DNA of 10,032 nucleotides, from assembly GCA_964460655.1 (NCBI GenBank), contig CAYWSH010000140.1:1-10032 (forward strand). The letters run 5' to 3'. Positions 1 through 5,326 of this stretch are shown here, piece by piece. The translations under genes were made by a program, and so were the position numbers. The notes beneath the pieces were generated by a model. The model saw only the letters and a program-made list of their open reading frames with translations, searched no databases and was not told the DNA's origin. Within the stretch, counting starts at the first letter, position 1. Each line of letters opens with the position of its first letter. This DNA comes from CAVUAF01 sp964460655. Lineage in GTDB: Bacteria > Acidobacteriota > Terriglobia > Terriglobales > Acidobacteriaceae.

Positions 1-179
1 GGCCAGTCGCGCAGACGCGTGAACCAGCGCGCGATGATGGAGTTCGCGTCGGGGAGCGAGGCGATCTCGGGCGCTTTCGCGTCGTTCAGCGAAGGCAGCG
101 GGACGGGCGCGGGTTGGGGAGCAGGGCTTTGCGCGAGCGCGAGTGAGACCAGGAGACAGGCGGTAAGGAGGCGCTTCAT
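1..179 (-). CDS. N-terminal fragment of a secreted protein of unknown function
   Basis: The reading frame opens with ATG on the minus strand at 179 and stays open to the window edge, giving 59 residues. It starts MKRLLTACLLVSLALAQ, a textbook signal peptide with a basic n-region, a hydrophobic core and a likely cut after ALA. A proline-rich stretch (SPAPQPAPVPLP) follows, then the start of a folded part (NSIIARWFTRLRDW). No Shine-Dalgarno sequence precedes the ATG. Instead a TACACT box lies 8 nt upstream (193-188), which would fit a leaderless transcript. The mature domain is cut off, so no family can be named. The signal peptide and lack of stops make the coding call fairly safe; the function is unknown. 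Confidence 0.7.
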   Translation of the reverse strand, partial: MKRLLTACLLVSLALAQSPAPQPAPVPLPSLNDAKAPEIASLPDANSIIARWFTRLRDW

Positions 180-287
180 GGCGGCGAAGTGTATAGGAAA
201 CGTCTGCTCTAATGCGCGCTCCTTGCGGCTCTCCCGCTTTGCGGGATCGCTTCAGTCGCGCGCGCTCAATAACCAGCGTGGGTAAAC

Positions 288-307
288 GGCACGGCTGAAG
301 CCGTGCC
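288..307. repeat. Perfect inverted repeat, 9-bp arms
   Basis: GGCACGGCT (288-296) is followed by GA and the exact reverse complement AGCCGTGCC (299-307). The two-base loop is too tight, so the inner pairs would open in RNA. It sits 25 bp from a second hairpin and is not followed by a T-run, so it reads as a REP-like dispersed palindrome and not as a terminator. Confidence 0.75.
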
Positions 308-331
308 CCTTCGAAAGACTGTGAAGTTGTT

Positions 332-360
332 CCCACCCTGGCAAAACCGGCCAGGGTGGG
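332..360. repeat. Perfect inverted repeat, 11-bp arms
   Basis: CCCACCCTGGC (332-342) and GCCAGGGTGGG (350-360) are exact reverse complements separated by 7 nt. The right arm continues into GGCACCC. The same GGGGCACCCA tail follows the related element at 2983-3034, so both probably belong to one dispersed family. Confidence 0.75.
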
Positions 361-377
361 GCACCCAGCTTGCGCGC

Positions 378-433
378 CAAACCCGTAGGTCCTTCGGCCA
401 TCCCGAAGCTTCGGAGGCAGGCCTCAGGATGAC
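378..433. repeat. Dispersed hairpin repeat, long variant
   Basis: The unit opens with CAAACCCGTAG, continues with GTCCTTCGGCC and closes with GGCCTCAGGATGAC. Its middle is longer than in the copies at 2289-2424 and contains a perfect 12-bp palindrome, CCGAAGCTTCGG (403-414). The shared lead-in and both arms show it is the same family as the 2289-2424 cluster. Confidence 0.7.
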
Positions 434-490
434 GGCGCGAAGAGGTGGAGACCGTAGGGAGGTGATTGGTGCATCCGGCCACCGTGCAAA

Positions 491-520
491 TTCGCCACGA
501 CGGCGGTAAAGGAGGATAAT
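491..520 (+). promoter_or_regulatory. Candidate promoter for the exported protein gene at 559
   Basis: GATAAT at 515-520 matches five of six bases of a sigma-70 -10 box and lies about 27 nt before the Shine-Dalgarno sequence. A possible -35 (TTCGCC, 491-496; 18-nt spacer) is weak. It is the best candidate in this gap but rests mainly on the -10. Confidence 0.3.
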
Positions 521-558
521 CACGCGTCCGGCAGGGCAGCCGGTGTTAGGAGTACGTC

Positions 559-1179
559 ATGAGACTGCGGACGATTGCAGTTCTGCTCGCAGTGCTGTCA
601 GGCCTGGCAGCCACTCCGCAAGAGCCGACAGATAACGTCTATCTGCCGACGCTGTACAAGATCCAACACATCACGCTGTCGCCTAGCTACAGCTGCCGAA
701 CACCCGAGGAGGTCGCCAACGGGTATCAATCCACGGCGCTGTTCCTCACCAGACCGTCAGTGCGTCTGAATCGACCGGAGCTGCTGTTCAACGGCGCCTG
801 CGGTTCGCCTGATTATTTCCAGGGCGCGACTGCGGGCGATCAATTGGATGTGCTCGCGGACTACGGCAATATCCCGCTGGAGAGCCTTACTGGGAATCAT
901 GTCTTCAACACGGCCCGCGTCGTGGGCCACGATGAGAAGTTTTCACAGGCGCAGCCGGTCGTCACCGGACATACCTACGGGATGCTTATCAACAAGCCGG
1001 ACGAACGCGGCTTTTTTTACTTTCACGTCACCGCATACGTTCCGAACCGGAGCGTAGAGTTGGATTACGCCATCATGGACTATGCGATCATGCGCGAGGA
1101 AGCGCGGTCGCCGGGATTCGCGTGGAATGTGACCCCCACATTGGAGCCGCCTCCGCCGCGGCCCAGGCCACAACGGTAG
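559..1179 (+). CDS. Exported protein of unknown function, 206 aa
   Basis: The protein begins MRLRTIAVLLAVLSGLAATPQ, a likely signal peptide with cleavage near residue 18-20, so it should act in the periplasm or at the surface. TAGGAG at 547-552, six bases before the ATG, fixes the start. The mature part has two cysteines (C46, C81) that could form a disulfide and many aromatic residues suggestive of a beta-rich fold. A direct repeat DYAIM-DYAIM (residues 169-178) comes from a 15-bp imperfect tandem duplication at 1063-1092. The C-terminus is a proline/arginine tail (residues 197-206). I recognise no family or catalytic motif. It converges on the adenosine deaminase gene with a 7-bp gap. Third positions look less GC-biased than in the signalling genes on the right. 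The coding call is strong; the function is unknown. Confidence 0.8.
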   Translation: MRLRTIAVLLAVLSGLAATPQEPTDNVYLPTLYKIQHITLSPSYSCRTPEEVANGYQSTALFLTRPSVRLNRPELLFNGACGSPDYFQGATAGDQLDVLADYGNIPLESLTGNHVFNTARVVGHDEKFSQAQPVVTGHTYGMLINKPDERGFFYFHVTAYVPNRSVELDYAIMDYAIMREEARSPGFAWNVTPTLEPPPPRPRPQR

Positions 1180-1186
1180 GTTCGAT

Positions 1187-2188
1187 CTAGGCCTTGTCCA
1201 CCAGATTCAAGAACCCCACCTTCTTCGCCGCCGGCAGGAATGACGCTTCGAAGGAGTTGCGCGCGAGTTCGCGCAGATGGTCGTCGGTGAAGCCGAAGGC
1301 CTGTTGCGCGAGTGCGTACTCATGACTGAGTGACGCGCCGAACATCGCCGGGTCGTCGCTGTTCAGCGTGACCATGACGCCGGCGTCGAAGAGCTTGCGC
1401 ACGGGATGATCCGGCATGCTGGCGCAGCAGCCGGTGCGCAGGTTGCTGGTGATGCAGATCTCGAGCGGCACCTGGCGCTCGGCGAGCACGGCGACCAGTT
1501 CCTGGTCTTGCCACGACGCGATGCCGTGACCGATGCGTTCGGCGCCGAGGTTCAACGCTCCCCAAACGGATTCCGGCGCGCCCGCTTCGCCGGCGTGGGC
1601 GGTGAGACGCAGCCCGGCGTTGCGCGCGGCGCGGTAGACGTCGCGAAACATCTCGGGCGGCGCTTTTCGTTCATCGCCGCCGATCCCGAAGGCGACGACG
1701 TTGCGCGCTTGTTGTTCAGCCGCGAGTTCCACGACGCGCATCGCCGCCTCGGCTCCGAAATGGCGGACCGCGTCCCATATCCAAAGCACGGAGATACCGA
1801 AGTCGCGCGCGGCGCGCTGCCGCGCGTGCTCCATACCCTCGAAGATGGCGCGCATGTCCTGTTTGCGCCACAAGCAGACACCGGCGCTGAAGGTGATCTC
1901 GGCGTGGCGCACGTTCTCGGCGTGCAGGCGCTCGAGCAGGCGATACGTCACGAGTTCGTAGTCGGCAGGCGTGCGCAGGCGCTCGGTCAGCAGCTTGAAG
2001 GCGTTGAGGAAGCCGGTGAAGTCGGAGAATCCGTAGAGGGCGCGGGCCGCGTCGAGGTCGAGTGGGGAGGCGTCGTGCCGGCGCGAGAGTTCGACGAGTG
2101 TCGCCGGCTCGACCGAGCCTTCGAGATGCAGATGGAGCTCGGCCTTGGGCAGGGCGCGGATGACGTCGGAGATGACGGGGTACGGCAT
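1187..2188 (-). CDS. add: Adenosine deaminase family protein (metal-dependent purine deaminase)
   Basis: This 333-aa protein has the full zinc site of the adenosine/AMP deaminase superfamily. HLHLEGS supplies H19 and H21, HAGEAG supplies H198 and the catalytic E201, GHG supplies H221, and NSDDP supplies the zinc ligand D278 and neighbouring D279. The length is normal for the family. Members hydrolyse the 6-amino group of adenosine or related purines in the cytosol, releasing ammonia. The substrate is not settled by sequence: adenine deaminases and aminodeoxyfutalosine deaminases of the menaquinone pathway share this scaffold and the EGS-type first motif. The ATG at 2188 gives the normal distance to the HxH motif, but no clear Shine-Dalgarno sequence precedes it. 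An octamer repeat block begins three bases upstream. The cupin gene lies upstream on the same strand across a repeat island, so co-transcription is uncertain. Confidence 0.9.
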   Translation of the reverse strand: MPYPVISDVIRALPKAELHLHLEGSVEPATLVELSRRHDASPLDLDAARALYGFSDFTGFLNAFKLLTERLRTPADYELVTYRLLERLHAENVRHAEITFSAGVCLWRKQDMRAIFEGMEHARQRAARDFGISVLWIWDAVRHFGAEAAMRVVELAAEQQARNVVAFGIGGDERKAPPEMFRDVYRAARNAGLRLTAHAGEAGAPESVWGALNLGAERIGHGIASWQDQELVAVLAERQVPLEICITSNLRTGCCASMPDHPVRKLFDAGVMVTLNSDDPAMFGASLSHEYALAQQAFGFTDDHLRELARNSFEASFLPAAKKVGFLNLVDKA

Positions 2189-2192
2189 GCGA

Positions 2193-2224
2193 GTACGTCA
2201 GTGCGTCAGTACTTCAGTATGTCA
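2193..2224 (+). repeat. Four degenerate 8-bp tandem repeats (left block)
   Basis: Four consecutive octamers read GTACGTCA, GTGCGTCA, GTACTTCA and GTATGTCA, with consensus GTRYDTCA. The block begins five bases before the deaminase start codon when read on the minus strand. The same motif in reverse orientation ends the island at 2547-2578. Confidence 0.75.
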
Positions 2225-2288
2225 GAACGTGGAACGGGCGGCATCGTGGAAGAGATGTAGTGACAGCATCGGTGCGCGGGCGATGTGG

Positions 2289-2424
2289 GATCCTTCGGCC
2301 AACAGATGGCCTCAGGATGACACCTGAAACCAAACCCGTCATCCTTCGGCCAACACATGGCCTCAGGATGACGGCAAAGATCAAACCCGTAGATCCTTCG
2401 GCCCACACAGGGCCTCAGGATGAC
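2289..2424. repeat. Three tandem copies of a dispersed hairpin repeat
   Basis: The copies are at 2289-2321, 2341-2372 and 2392-2424, with a period of 51-52 bp. Each reads ATCCTTCGGCC, a short variable loop (AACAGAT, AACACAT and the like), then GGCCTCAGGATGAC. The arms pair as TCCT/AGGA and GGCC/GGCC around a two-base internal mismatch. The spacers share CAAACCCGT, also seen at 378-388. Confidence 0.8.
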
Positions 2425-2460
2425 GACGCGTCGATTGTCGACATTGCGGGTGCAATAGGG

Positions 2461-2513
2461 GTGCTTCGACTGCGCGGACGCGACTCCTGTCGCGCTGCTC
2501 CGCTCAGCATGAC
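2461..2513. repeat. Related palindromic element with inner hairpin
   Basis: The element starts GTGCTTCGACTGCG and ends CGCTCAGCATGAC. It contains a perfect hairpin CGCGAC-TCCT-GTCGCG (2479-2494). The ends resemble the CTTCG ... CTCAGGATGAC arms of the neighbouring repeats but are diverged, so it looks like a second subfamily. Confidence 0.55.
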
Positions 2514-2531
2514 GACTTGGTGGTTTTAGTC

Positions 2532-2578
2532 TTCCTGATGTGTTCCTGATGTACTGATGCACTGATGTACTGACGCAC
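2532..2578 (-). repeat. Degenerate 8-bp tandem repeats (right block, inverted)
   Basis: On the plus strand TTCCTGATGTG and TTCCTGATGTA (2532-2553) run into four octamers, TGATGTAC, TGATGCAC, TGATGTAC and TGACGCAC (2547-2578). On the minus strand these read GTRCRTCA, the motif of the left block. GTACTGACGCAC (2567-2578) is the exact reverse complement of 2201-2212. Confidence 0.75.
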
Positions 2579-2580
2579 TC

Positions 2581-2937
2581 TCACACGGGCTTGCGCAGGT
2601 ACGCGTCGGTCTTGGCGAGCCAATCGGCGCGGGGCGGCGTGAAGACGTCGAGGTCCACGCAGTCTTCGAGCGCCTCGGCCTTGTGTGGCATGTGCGGCGG
2701 GATGCAGAGCACCTCGCCGGCGTGGACGTCGATGACCTTGCCGTCGATCCAGAAGCGCAGCGTGCCTTCGAGGATGTAGGTGACCTGCTCGTTCAGGTGT
2801 GAGTGCTCGGGCACGACGCTGCCCTTCTTCAGATAAACGCGCGCCAGCATGATCTGCTCGCCGGTGATCATTTGGCGGTCGAGCAGTGGATTGAGATGTT
2901 CCCGTTCAACGTCTTTCCAGCGCAGGTGGTTGAGCAT
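2581..2937 (-). CDS. Small single-domain cupin protein (Cupin_2 type)
   Basis: The 118-aa protein is one double-stranded beta-helix. Motif 1 runs from G39 to G58 with H45 and H47 as metal ligands. Q51 sits where many cupins have a glutamate, a common change in this group (HxHxxxQ). Motif 2 is GEVLCIPPHMPH (74-85) with H85 as the third histidine. Such proteins bind a divalent metal and are sugar-binding, enzymatic or regulatory; the sequence does not say which. There is no signal peptide, so it is probably cytosolic. No Shine-Dalgarno sequence precedes the ATG. On the minus strand TTGGCG (2972-2967), a 17-nt spacer and TACACT (2949-2944) lie 6 nt before it, fitting a leaderless mRNA. It is divergent from the holin-family gene and upstream of the deaminase gene. 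Confidence 0.85.
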   Translation of the reverse strand: MLNHLRWKDVEREHLNPLLDRQMITGEQIMLARVYLKKGSVVPEHSHLNEQVTYILEGTLRFWIDGKVIDVHAGEVLCIPPHMPHKAEALEDCVDLDVFTPPRADWLAKTDAYLRKPV

Positions 2938-2943
2938 GCGCAG

Positions 2944-2972
2944 AGTGTAATGAATCCCACCCTGTCCGCCAA
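2944..2972 (-). promoter_or_regulatory. Candidate promoter of the cupin gene, leaderless type
   Basis: The minus strand reads TTGGCG (2972-2967), 17 nt, TACACT (2949-2944), then six bases to the ATG. Spacing is ideal for a sigma-70 promoter and puts the transcription start at or next to the start codon. The -35 matches four of six bases and the -10 four of six. Confidence 0.45.
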
Positions 2973-2982
2973 CCGCGGTAAT

Positions 2983-3034
2983 CCCACCCTTCGCTTGTCT
3001 CGCGATGCTCGACTGCGCTCAGGATGGGGCACCC
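2983..3034. repeat. Imperfect hairpin repeat upstream of the holin-family gene
   Basis: CCCACCCT (2983-2990) pairs with AGGATGGG (3021-3028) with one mismatch, and GGCACCC follows. The interior contains CTCGACTGCGCTCAGGAT, resembling the element at 2461-2513. The GGGGCACCCA tail matches that of the repeat at 332-366. It fills the divergent gap between the cupin and holin-family genes. Confidence 0.55.
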
Positions 3035-3050
3035 ACGGTCTGGGAACGCG

Positions 3051-3056
3051 TATCAT
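3051..3056 (+). promoter_or_regulatory. Candidate -10 box of the holin-family gene
   Basis: TATCAT lies seven bases before the ATG at 3064, where no Shine-Dalgarno sequence is visible. This fits a leaderless start. No clear -35 is present, so the assignment is tentative. Confidence 0.3.
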
Positions 3057-3063
3057 TCCTTCC

Positions 3064-3414
3064 ATGCGAATGCTCTTACATTGGCTGTTGAGCGCGCTCA
3101 CGTTGCTGCTGGTGGCGCATTTCGTGCCAGGATTCGTGGTGAGCGGGTTCGTGGCGGCGCTGATCGCCGCGGTCGTGATCGGCTTGGTGAATGCGACGCT
3201 GGGGCTGTTACTGAAAGTGATCACGTTCCCGCTGACCGTCCTCACTTTTGGCATCTTCCTTCTCGTGATCAATGCGCTCATGCTGATGATGGCTTCGTCC
3301 GTGGTTCCCGGTTTTCAAGTGCAGGGTTTCAAGCCGGCGTTCGAGGGTGCGGTGCTCATCTTCCTGCTGAACATGGTGTGGAACTGGGCGCTGAAGAAGC
3401 CGCGAGAGGAGTAG
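3064..3414 (+). CDS. Phage holin family membrane protein (PF04020 type, DUF360-like)
   Basis: The 116-aa protein is almost entirely four hydrophobic helices: about residues 4-22, 27-45, 54-78 and 90-110. A short basic tail (KKPREE) follows. The order, with VPGF after helix 1, VNATLG after helix 2, a TFPL-TFG turn before helix 3 and VPGF after it, is typical of the 'phage holin family protein' / YvlD-like group. These are chromosomal inner-membrane proteins of unknown role; the name comes from distant likeness to phage holins, and no phage genes are nearby. I chose the ATG at 3064 because an upstream extension in this frame would run through a repeat and antisense to the cupin gene. ATG at 3070 is an alternative. 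Its stop codon TAG forms part of the TAGACT box before the next gene. Confidence 0.85.
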   Translation: MRMLLHWLLSALTLLLVAHFVPGFVVSGFVAALIAAVVIGLVNATLGLLLKVITFPLTVLTFGIFLLVINALMLMMASSVVPGFQVQGFKPAFEGAVLIFLLNMVWNWALKKPREE

Positions 3415-3417
3415 ACT
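3412..3417 (+). promoter_or_regulatory. Candidate -10 box of the 70-aa protein gene
   Basis: TAGACT overlaps the stop codon of the holin-family gene and ends six bases before the GTG start at 3424. The TANNNT form and spacing match the other SD-less genes of this window. The -35 region is weak. Confidence 0.25.
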
Positions 3418-3423
3418 GAGCGC

Positions 3424-3636
3424 GTGTTGACCGCGGAGACTCAACCCGGCCTGCTGCTCTCGGGCGAGACCGCGCCCGTTTCGGGCGTGTACAAGGGCTT
3501 CCACGAGTGCGGCCGCGGCTGGTTCCACATGCCATCGCTGGCGGGTGACGAGTTCCAGTATTGCGTGGACTGCGGGCTCATTCGCTTTGCGCTGTTTGCG
3601 CTCTCGCCGGGCGAGGAAGCCGCCGCGTTACACTAG
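3424..3636 (+). CDS. Small protein with possible zinc ribbon, YjzC-like N-terminal motif
   Basis: This 70-aa frame starts with GTG, nine bases after the holin-family stop; TTG at 3427 is an alternative. The segment SGETAPVSGVYKGFHECG (13-30) resembles the 'G-x-APxSGxY' opening of small YjzC-like bacterial proteins. YCVDCG (46-51) with C29 and H27 or H35 could bind one zinc ion. The part after it (LIRFALFALSP) is hydrophobic but too short to be sure of a membrane segment. It sits between the holin-family gene and the phosphatase gene, all on one strand with tiny gaps. The ordered CxxC pair and gene-like spacing favour a real gene, but I cannot name its role. The family link is from memory and weak. 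Confidence 0.55.
   Translation: MLTAETQPGLLLSGETAPVSGVYKGFHECGRGWFHMPSLAGDEFQYCVDCGLIRFALFALSPGEEAAALH
3629..3634 (+). promoter_or_regulatory. Candidate -10 box of the phosphatase gene
   Basis: TACACT lies eight bases before the GTG at 3643 and overlaps the end of the preceding gene. The same hexamer precedes the genes starting at 179 and 2937. No good -35 is visible. Confidence 0.25.
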
Positions 3637-3642
3637 CCCGCG

Positions 3643-5295
3643 GTGAAAGCTCGCAGACATATTTCTCTCATCCTTGTCCTGCTGCTGCTCGCGCCGCTGC
3701 CGGCGACTTCGTCGGCGTACAACGCGCGGCCGAAGCTGATCGTGGTCATCACGATCGACCAGTTCCGCGGCGATTATCTCGAACGTTGGCGGGATGAGTT
3801 CTCGCCCGGTGGCTTCCGACTGTTCCTCGACCGCGGCGCCGTCTTCACCGAGTGCTACTTCGACTATCCCGCGACGTTCACGGCGCCAGGACACGCGACG
3901 CTGTTCACCGGCACGAATCCCAGCGGACACGGGATCTTCTCCAACGATTGGTATGACCCGCAGCTGAAAAAGATGGTCAGTTCCGTCCTGGACAACGACC
4001 GCAAGCTCATCGGCCTGCCCGGCGCAGTCGCGACGCCGAGCATGACGAATGCCGCGGCGACTACCGGCACGGTCGGGGCTTCACCGCGGAATCTGTTGGC
4101 GACCACGATCGGCGACGAACTAAAGCTCGCGACAAGCGGGCGCTCGCACGTGATCGCAATATCGCTAAAAGACCGCTCGGCCGTGTTGCCCGGCGGCTAC
4201 AGCGCCGATGGTGCTTACTGGATCGATCCACGATCGGGCGCGTTCATCACGTCGTCGTTCTACATGCAGCAGTTGCCGCCGTGGGCGGCGGAGTTTAACG
4301 GCGCGAAGCACACGGAGCAGTACTGGGACAAGGACTGGACCGACGCGAACGGCAGAGTGTTGCGCCATGTCGGACGGACCGACGCGCAGGGCAAAGCGGT
4401 GAACTTCTACGATGCCACCGGGCCGACACCGTTCAGCAGCGAGTACGAATTCGCGTTTGCACGCGCGGCGATCGCGGGCGCGAAACTGGGACAGAGTGAG
4501 ACCACGGACCTGCTGAGCCTGAGCATCTCGGGCTTTGACTTCATTGGACATCAAGCCGGGCCGGATTCGCCCGAGCTGCACGCTTACGCGCTGGCACTCG
4601 ACCGGCAGCTCGCGGATTTCTTCGGCTATCTCGGGCAGCAGTTCGGCCTGGCGAATGTTTGGATCGTGCTGGCAGGCGACCATGGCGTGGCGCCGGTGAC
4701 GAAGGTCGCGCAGGGATTGCGCATCCCCGCGCCGGTCCTGGAGCCGCCGCAGGTCGCGACGAAGGTCAACGCAGCGCTGGCGAAACGGTTCAATGCCGCG
4801 CCGAACACACAATTCGTGCATGACCTGGAGTGGCCGGCAGTGCCGATCTTCAGTGAGCCGTTCGCGGCCGCGAAGGTTGACGAGGCCGAGGCGGAGCGCA
4901 TCGTGGGCGAGGAGTTGAAGCAGCAGATCGGGATCAAGGCGTATTACACGAAGCATCAGTTGGAAAGCGGCGCGGTGCCGAACGATCCCATGGGGCGGCG
5001 CTTCCGCAACGGATATTCACCGCACGGCGGCTGGTGGCTTTACGCGCAGGTGCCACCGTACACGCTGCCGGGCGGCACGCTCGGCACGACGCACGGCTCG
5101 CCTTACAGCTATGACGGGCATGTCCCGCTGGCATTTGTGGGGCTGCCGTTCCGTCCGGGAACATATCGAGGTGAGTCGCATCCGACGGACTTGGCGGTGA
5201 CGTTGGCGAGCTTGTTAGGGATCAACAAGCCGAGTCATGCAAGCGGTAGGGTGTTGACGGAAATGTTGGCGGCACCAAGCACCGGAGTGCAATAG
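3643..5295 (+). CDS. Secreted PafA-like alkaline phosphatase (type I phosphodiesterase / nucleotide pyrophosphatase fold)
   Basis: The 550-aa protein starts with GTG and has a signal peptide (residues 1-25, cut near TSSA/Y), so it works in the periplasm. It belongs to the alkaline phosphatase superfamily. The two-zinc site is complete: D39, nucleophile T80 (in FTAPGHAT), D299 and H303 (GFDFIGH), D346 and H347 (GDHG), H493 (DGH). N101 and the pair K176/R178 (SLKDR) match the phosphate-gripping residues that mark PafA-type phosphate monoesterases and are absent from the diesterase relatives. I therefore infer that it releases phosphate from a broad range of monoesters; diesterase activity is the alternative. 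No Shine-Dalgarno sequence is seen; a TACACT box precedes the start. The stop is 31 bp before the pyrD start, and a hairpin repeat fills the gap. No other Pho genes are in the window. Confidence 0.9.
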   Translation: MKARRHISLILVLLLLAPLPATSSAYNARPKLIVVITIDQFRGDYLERWRDEFSPGGFRLFLDRGAVFTECYFDYPATFTAPGHATLFTGTNPSGHGIFSNDWYDPQLKKMVSSVLDNDRKLIGLPGAVATPSMTNAAATTGTVGASPRNLLATTIGDELKLATSGRSHVIAISLKDRSAVLPGGYSADGAYWIDPRSGAFITSSFYMQQLPPWAAEFNGAKHTEQYWDKDWTDANGRVLRHVGRTDAQGKAVNFYDATGPTPFSSEYEFAFARAAIAGAKLGQSETTDLLSLSISGFDFIGHQAGPDSPELHAYALALDRQLADFFGYLGQQFGLANVWIVLAGDHGVAPVTKVAQGLRIPAPVLEPPQVATKVNAALAKRFNAAPNTQFVHDLEWPAVPIFSEPFAAAKVDEAEAERIVGEELKQQIGIKAYYTKHQLESGAVPNDPMGRRFRNGYSPHGGWWLYAQVPPYTLPGGTLGTTHGSPYSYDGHVPLAFVGLPFRPGTYRGESHPTDLAVTLASLLGINKPSHASGRVLTEMLAAPSTGVQ

Positions 5296-5296
5296 G

Positions 5297-5318
5297 GATC
5301 CTTCTCGCTCAGGATGAC
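5297..5318. repeat. Short copy of the dispersed hairpin repeat in the pafA-like/pyrD gap
   Basis: GATCCTTC, a TCG centre, then GCTCAGGATGAC: the outer arms match the 2289-2424 family but the GGCC inner arms and loop are missing. ATCCT pairs with AGGAT. The AGGA at 5311-5314 lies 12 nt before the TTG start of pyrD and is the only purine-rich SD-like sequence there. Confidence 0.65.
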
Positions 5319-5326
5319 GATTCGTT

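Larger units (their letters stand above)
180..558. other. Intergenic region rich in hairpin repeats
   Basis: This 379-bp gap separates two divergently oriented genes for exported proteins. It holds a small hairpin at 232-246 (TCCCGC, TTT loop, GCGGGA), two longer perfect inverted repeats (288-307 and 332-360), and one copy of the dispersed CAAACCCGTAG / TCCTTCGGCC ... GCCTCAGGATGAC repeat (378-433). The last 120 bp carry the likely promoter and ribosome binding site of the gene at 559. Short open frames here run through the repeats and have no support as genes. Confidence 0.7.
2189..2580. other. Intergenic repeat island between the cupin and deaminase genes
   Basis: This 392-bp stretch has no credible gene. 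Its two ends are degenerate octamer repeats in opposite orientation (2193-2224 and 2532-2578). Between them lie three tandem copies of the dispersed ATCCTTCGGCC ... GGCCTCAGGATGAC hairpin (2289-2424) and a separate palindromic element (2461-2513). The piece at 2225-2288 is not recognisable. Any promoter of the deaminase gene must lie here or further upstream; none stands out. Open frames crossing the island encode repeated peptides that come from the repeats themselves. Confidence 0.75.

Noticed and set aside
1406..2260. Long plus-strand open frame opposite the deaminase gene
   Set aside because: It lies antisense to a gene with intact catalytic motifs, and long antisense frames are expected from strong GC3 bias. 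The peptide has no recognisable motif.
2289..2424. CRISPR array
   Set aside because: Three similar units at a 51-52 bp period, but the similar part is a hairpin with internal variation, the spacers share sequence with each other, and no cas gene is present.
2206..2562. Open frames on both strands across the repeat island
   Set aside because: They encode the same peptide several times (for example ILRPTHGLRMT) only because the DNA repeats; there is no start signal and the reading differs among copies.
2803..3063. N-terminal extension of the holin-family frame
   Set aside because: It would run antisense through the cupin gene and through a hairpin repeat, and the protein family starts at the first hydrophobic helix, which fits ATG 3064.
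3064..3414. Prophage remnant suggested by the holin name
   Set aside because: The family is a chromosomal membrane protein group and no endolysin, integrase or structural gene is near.
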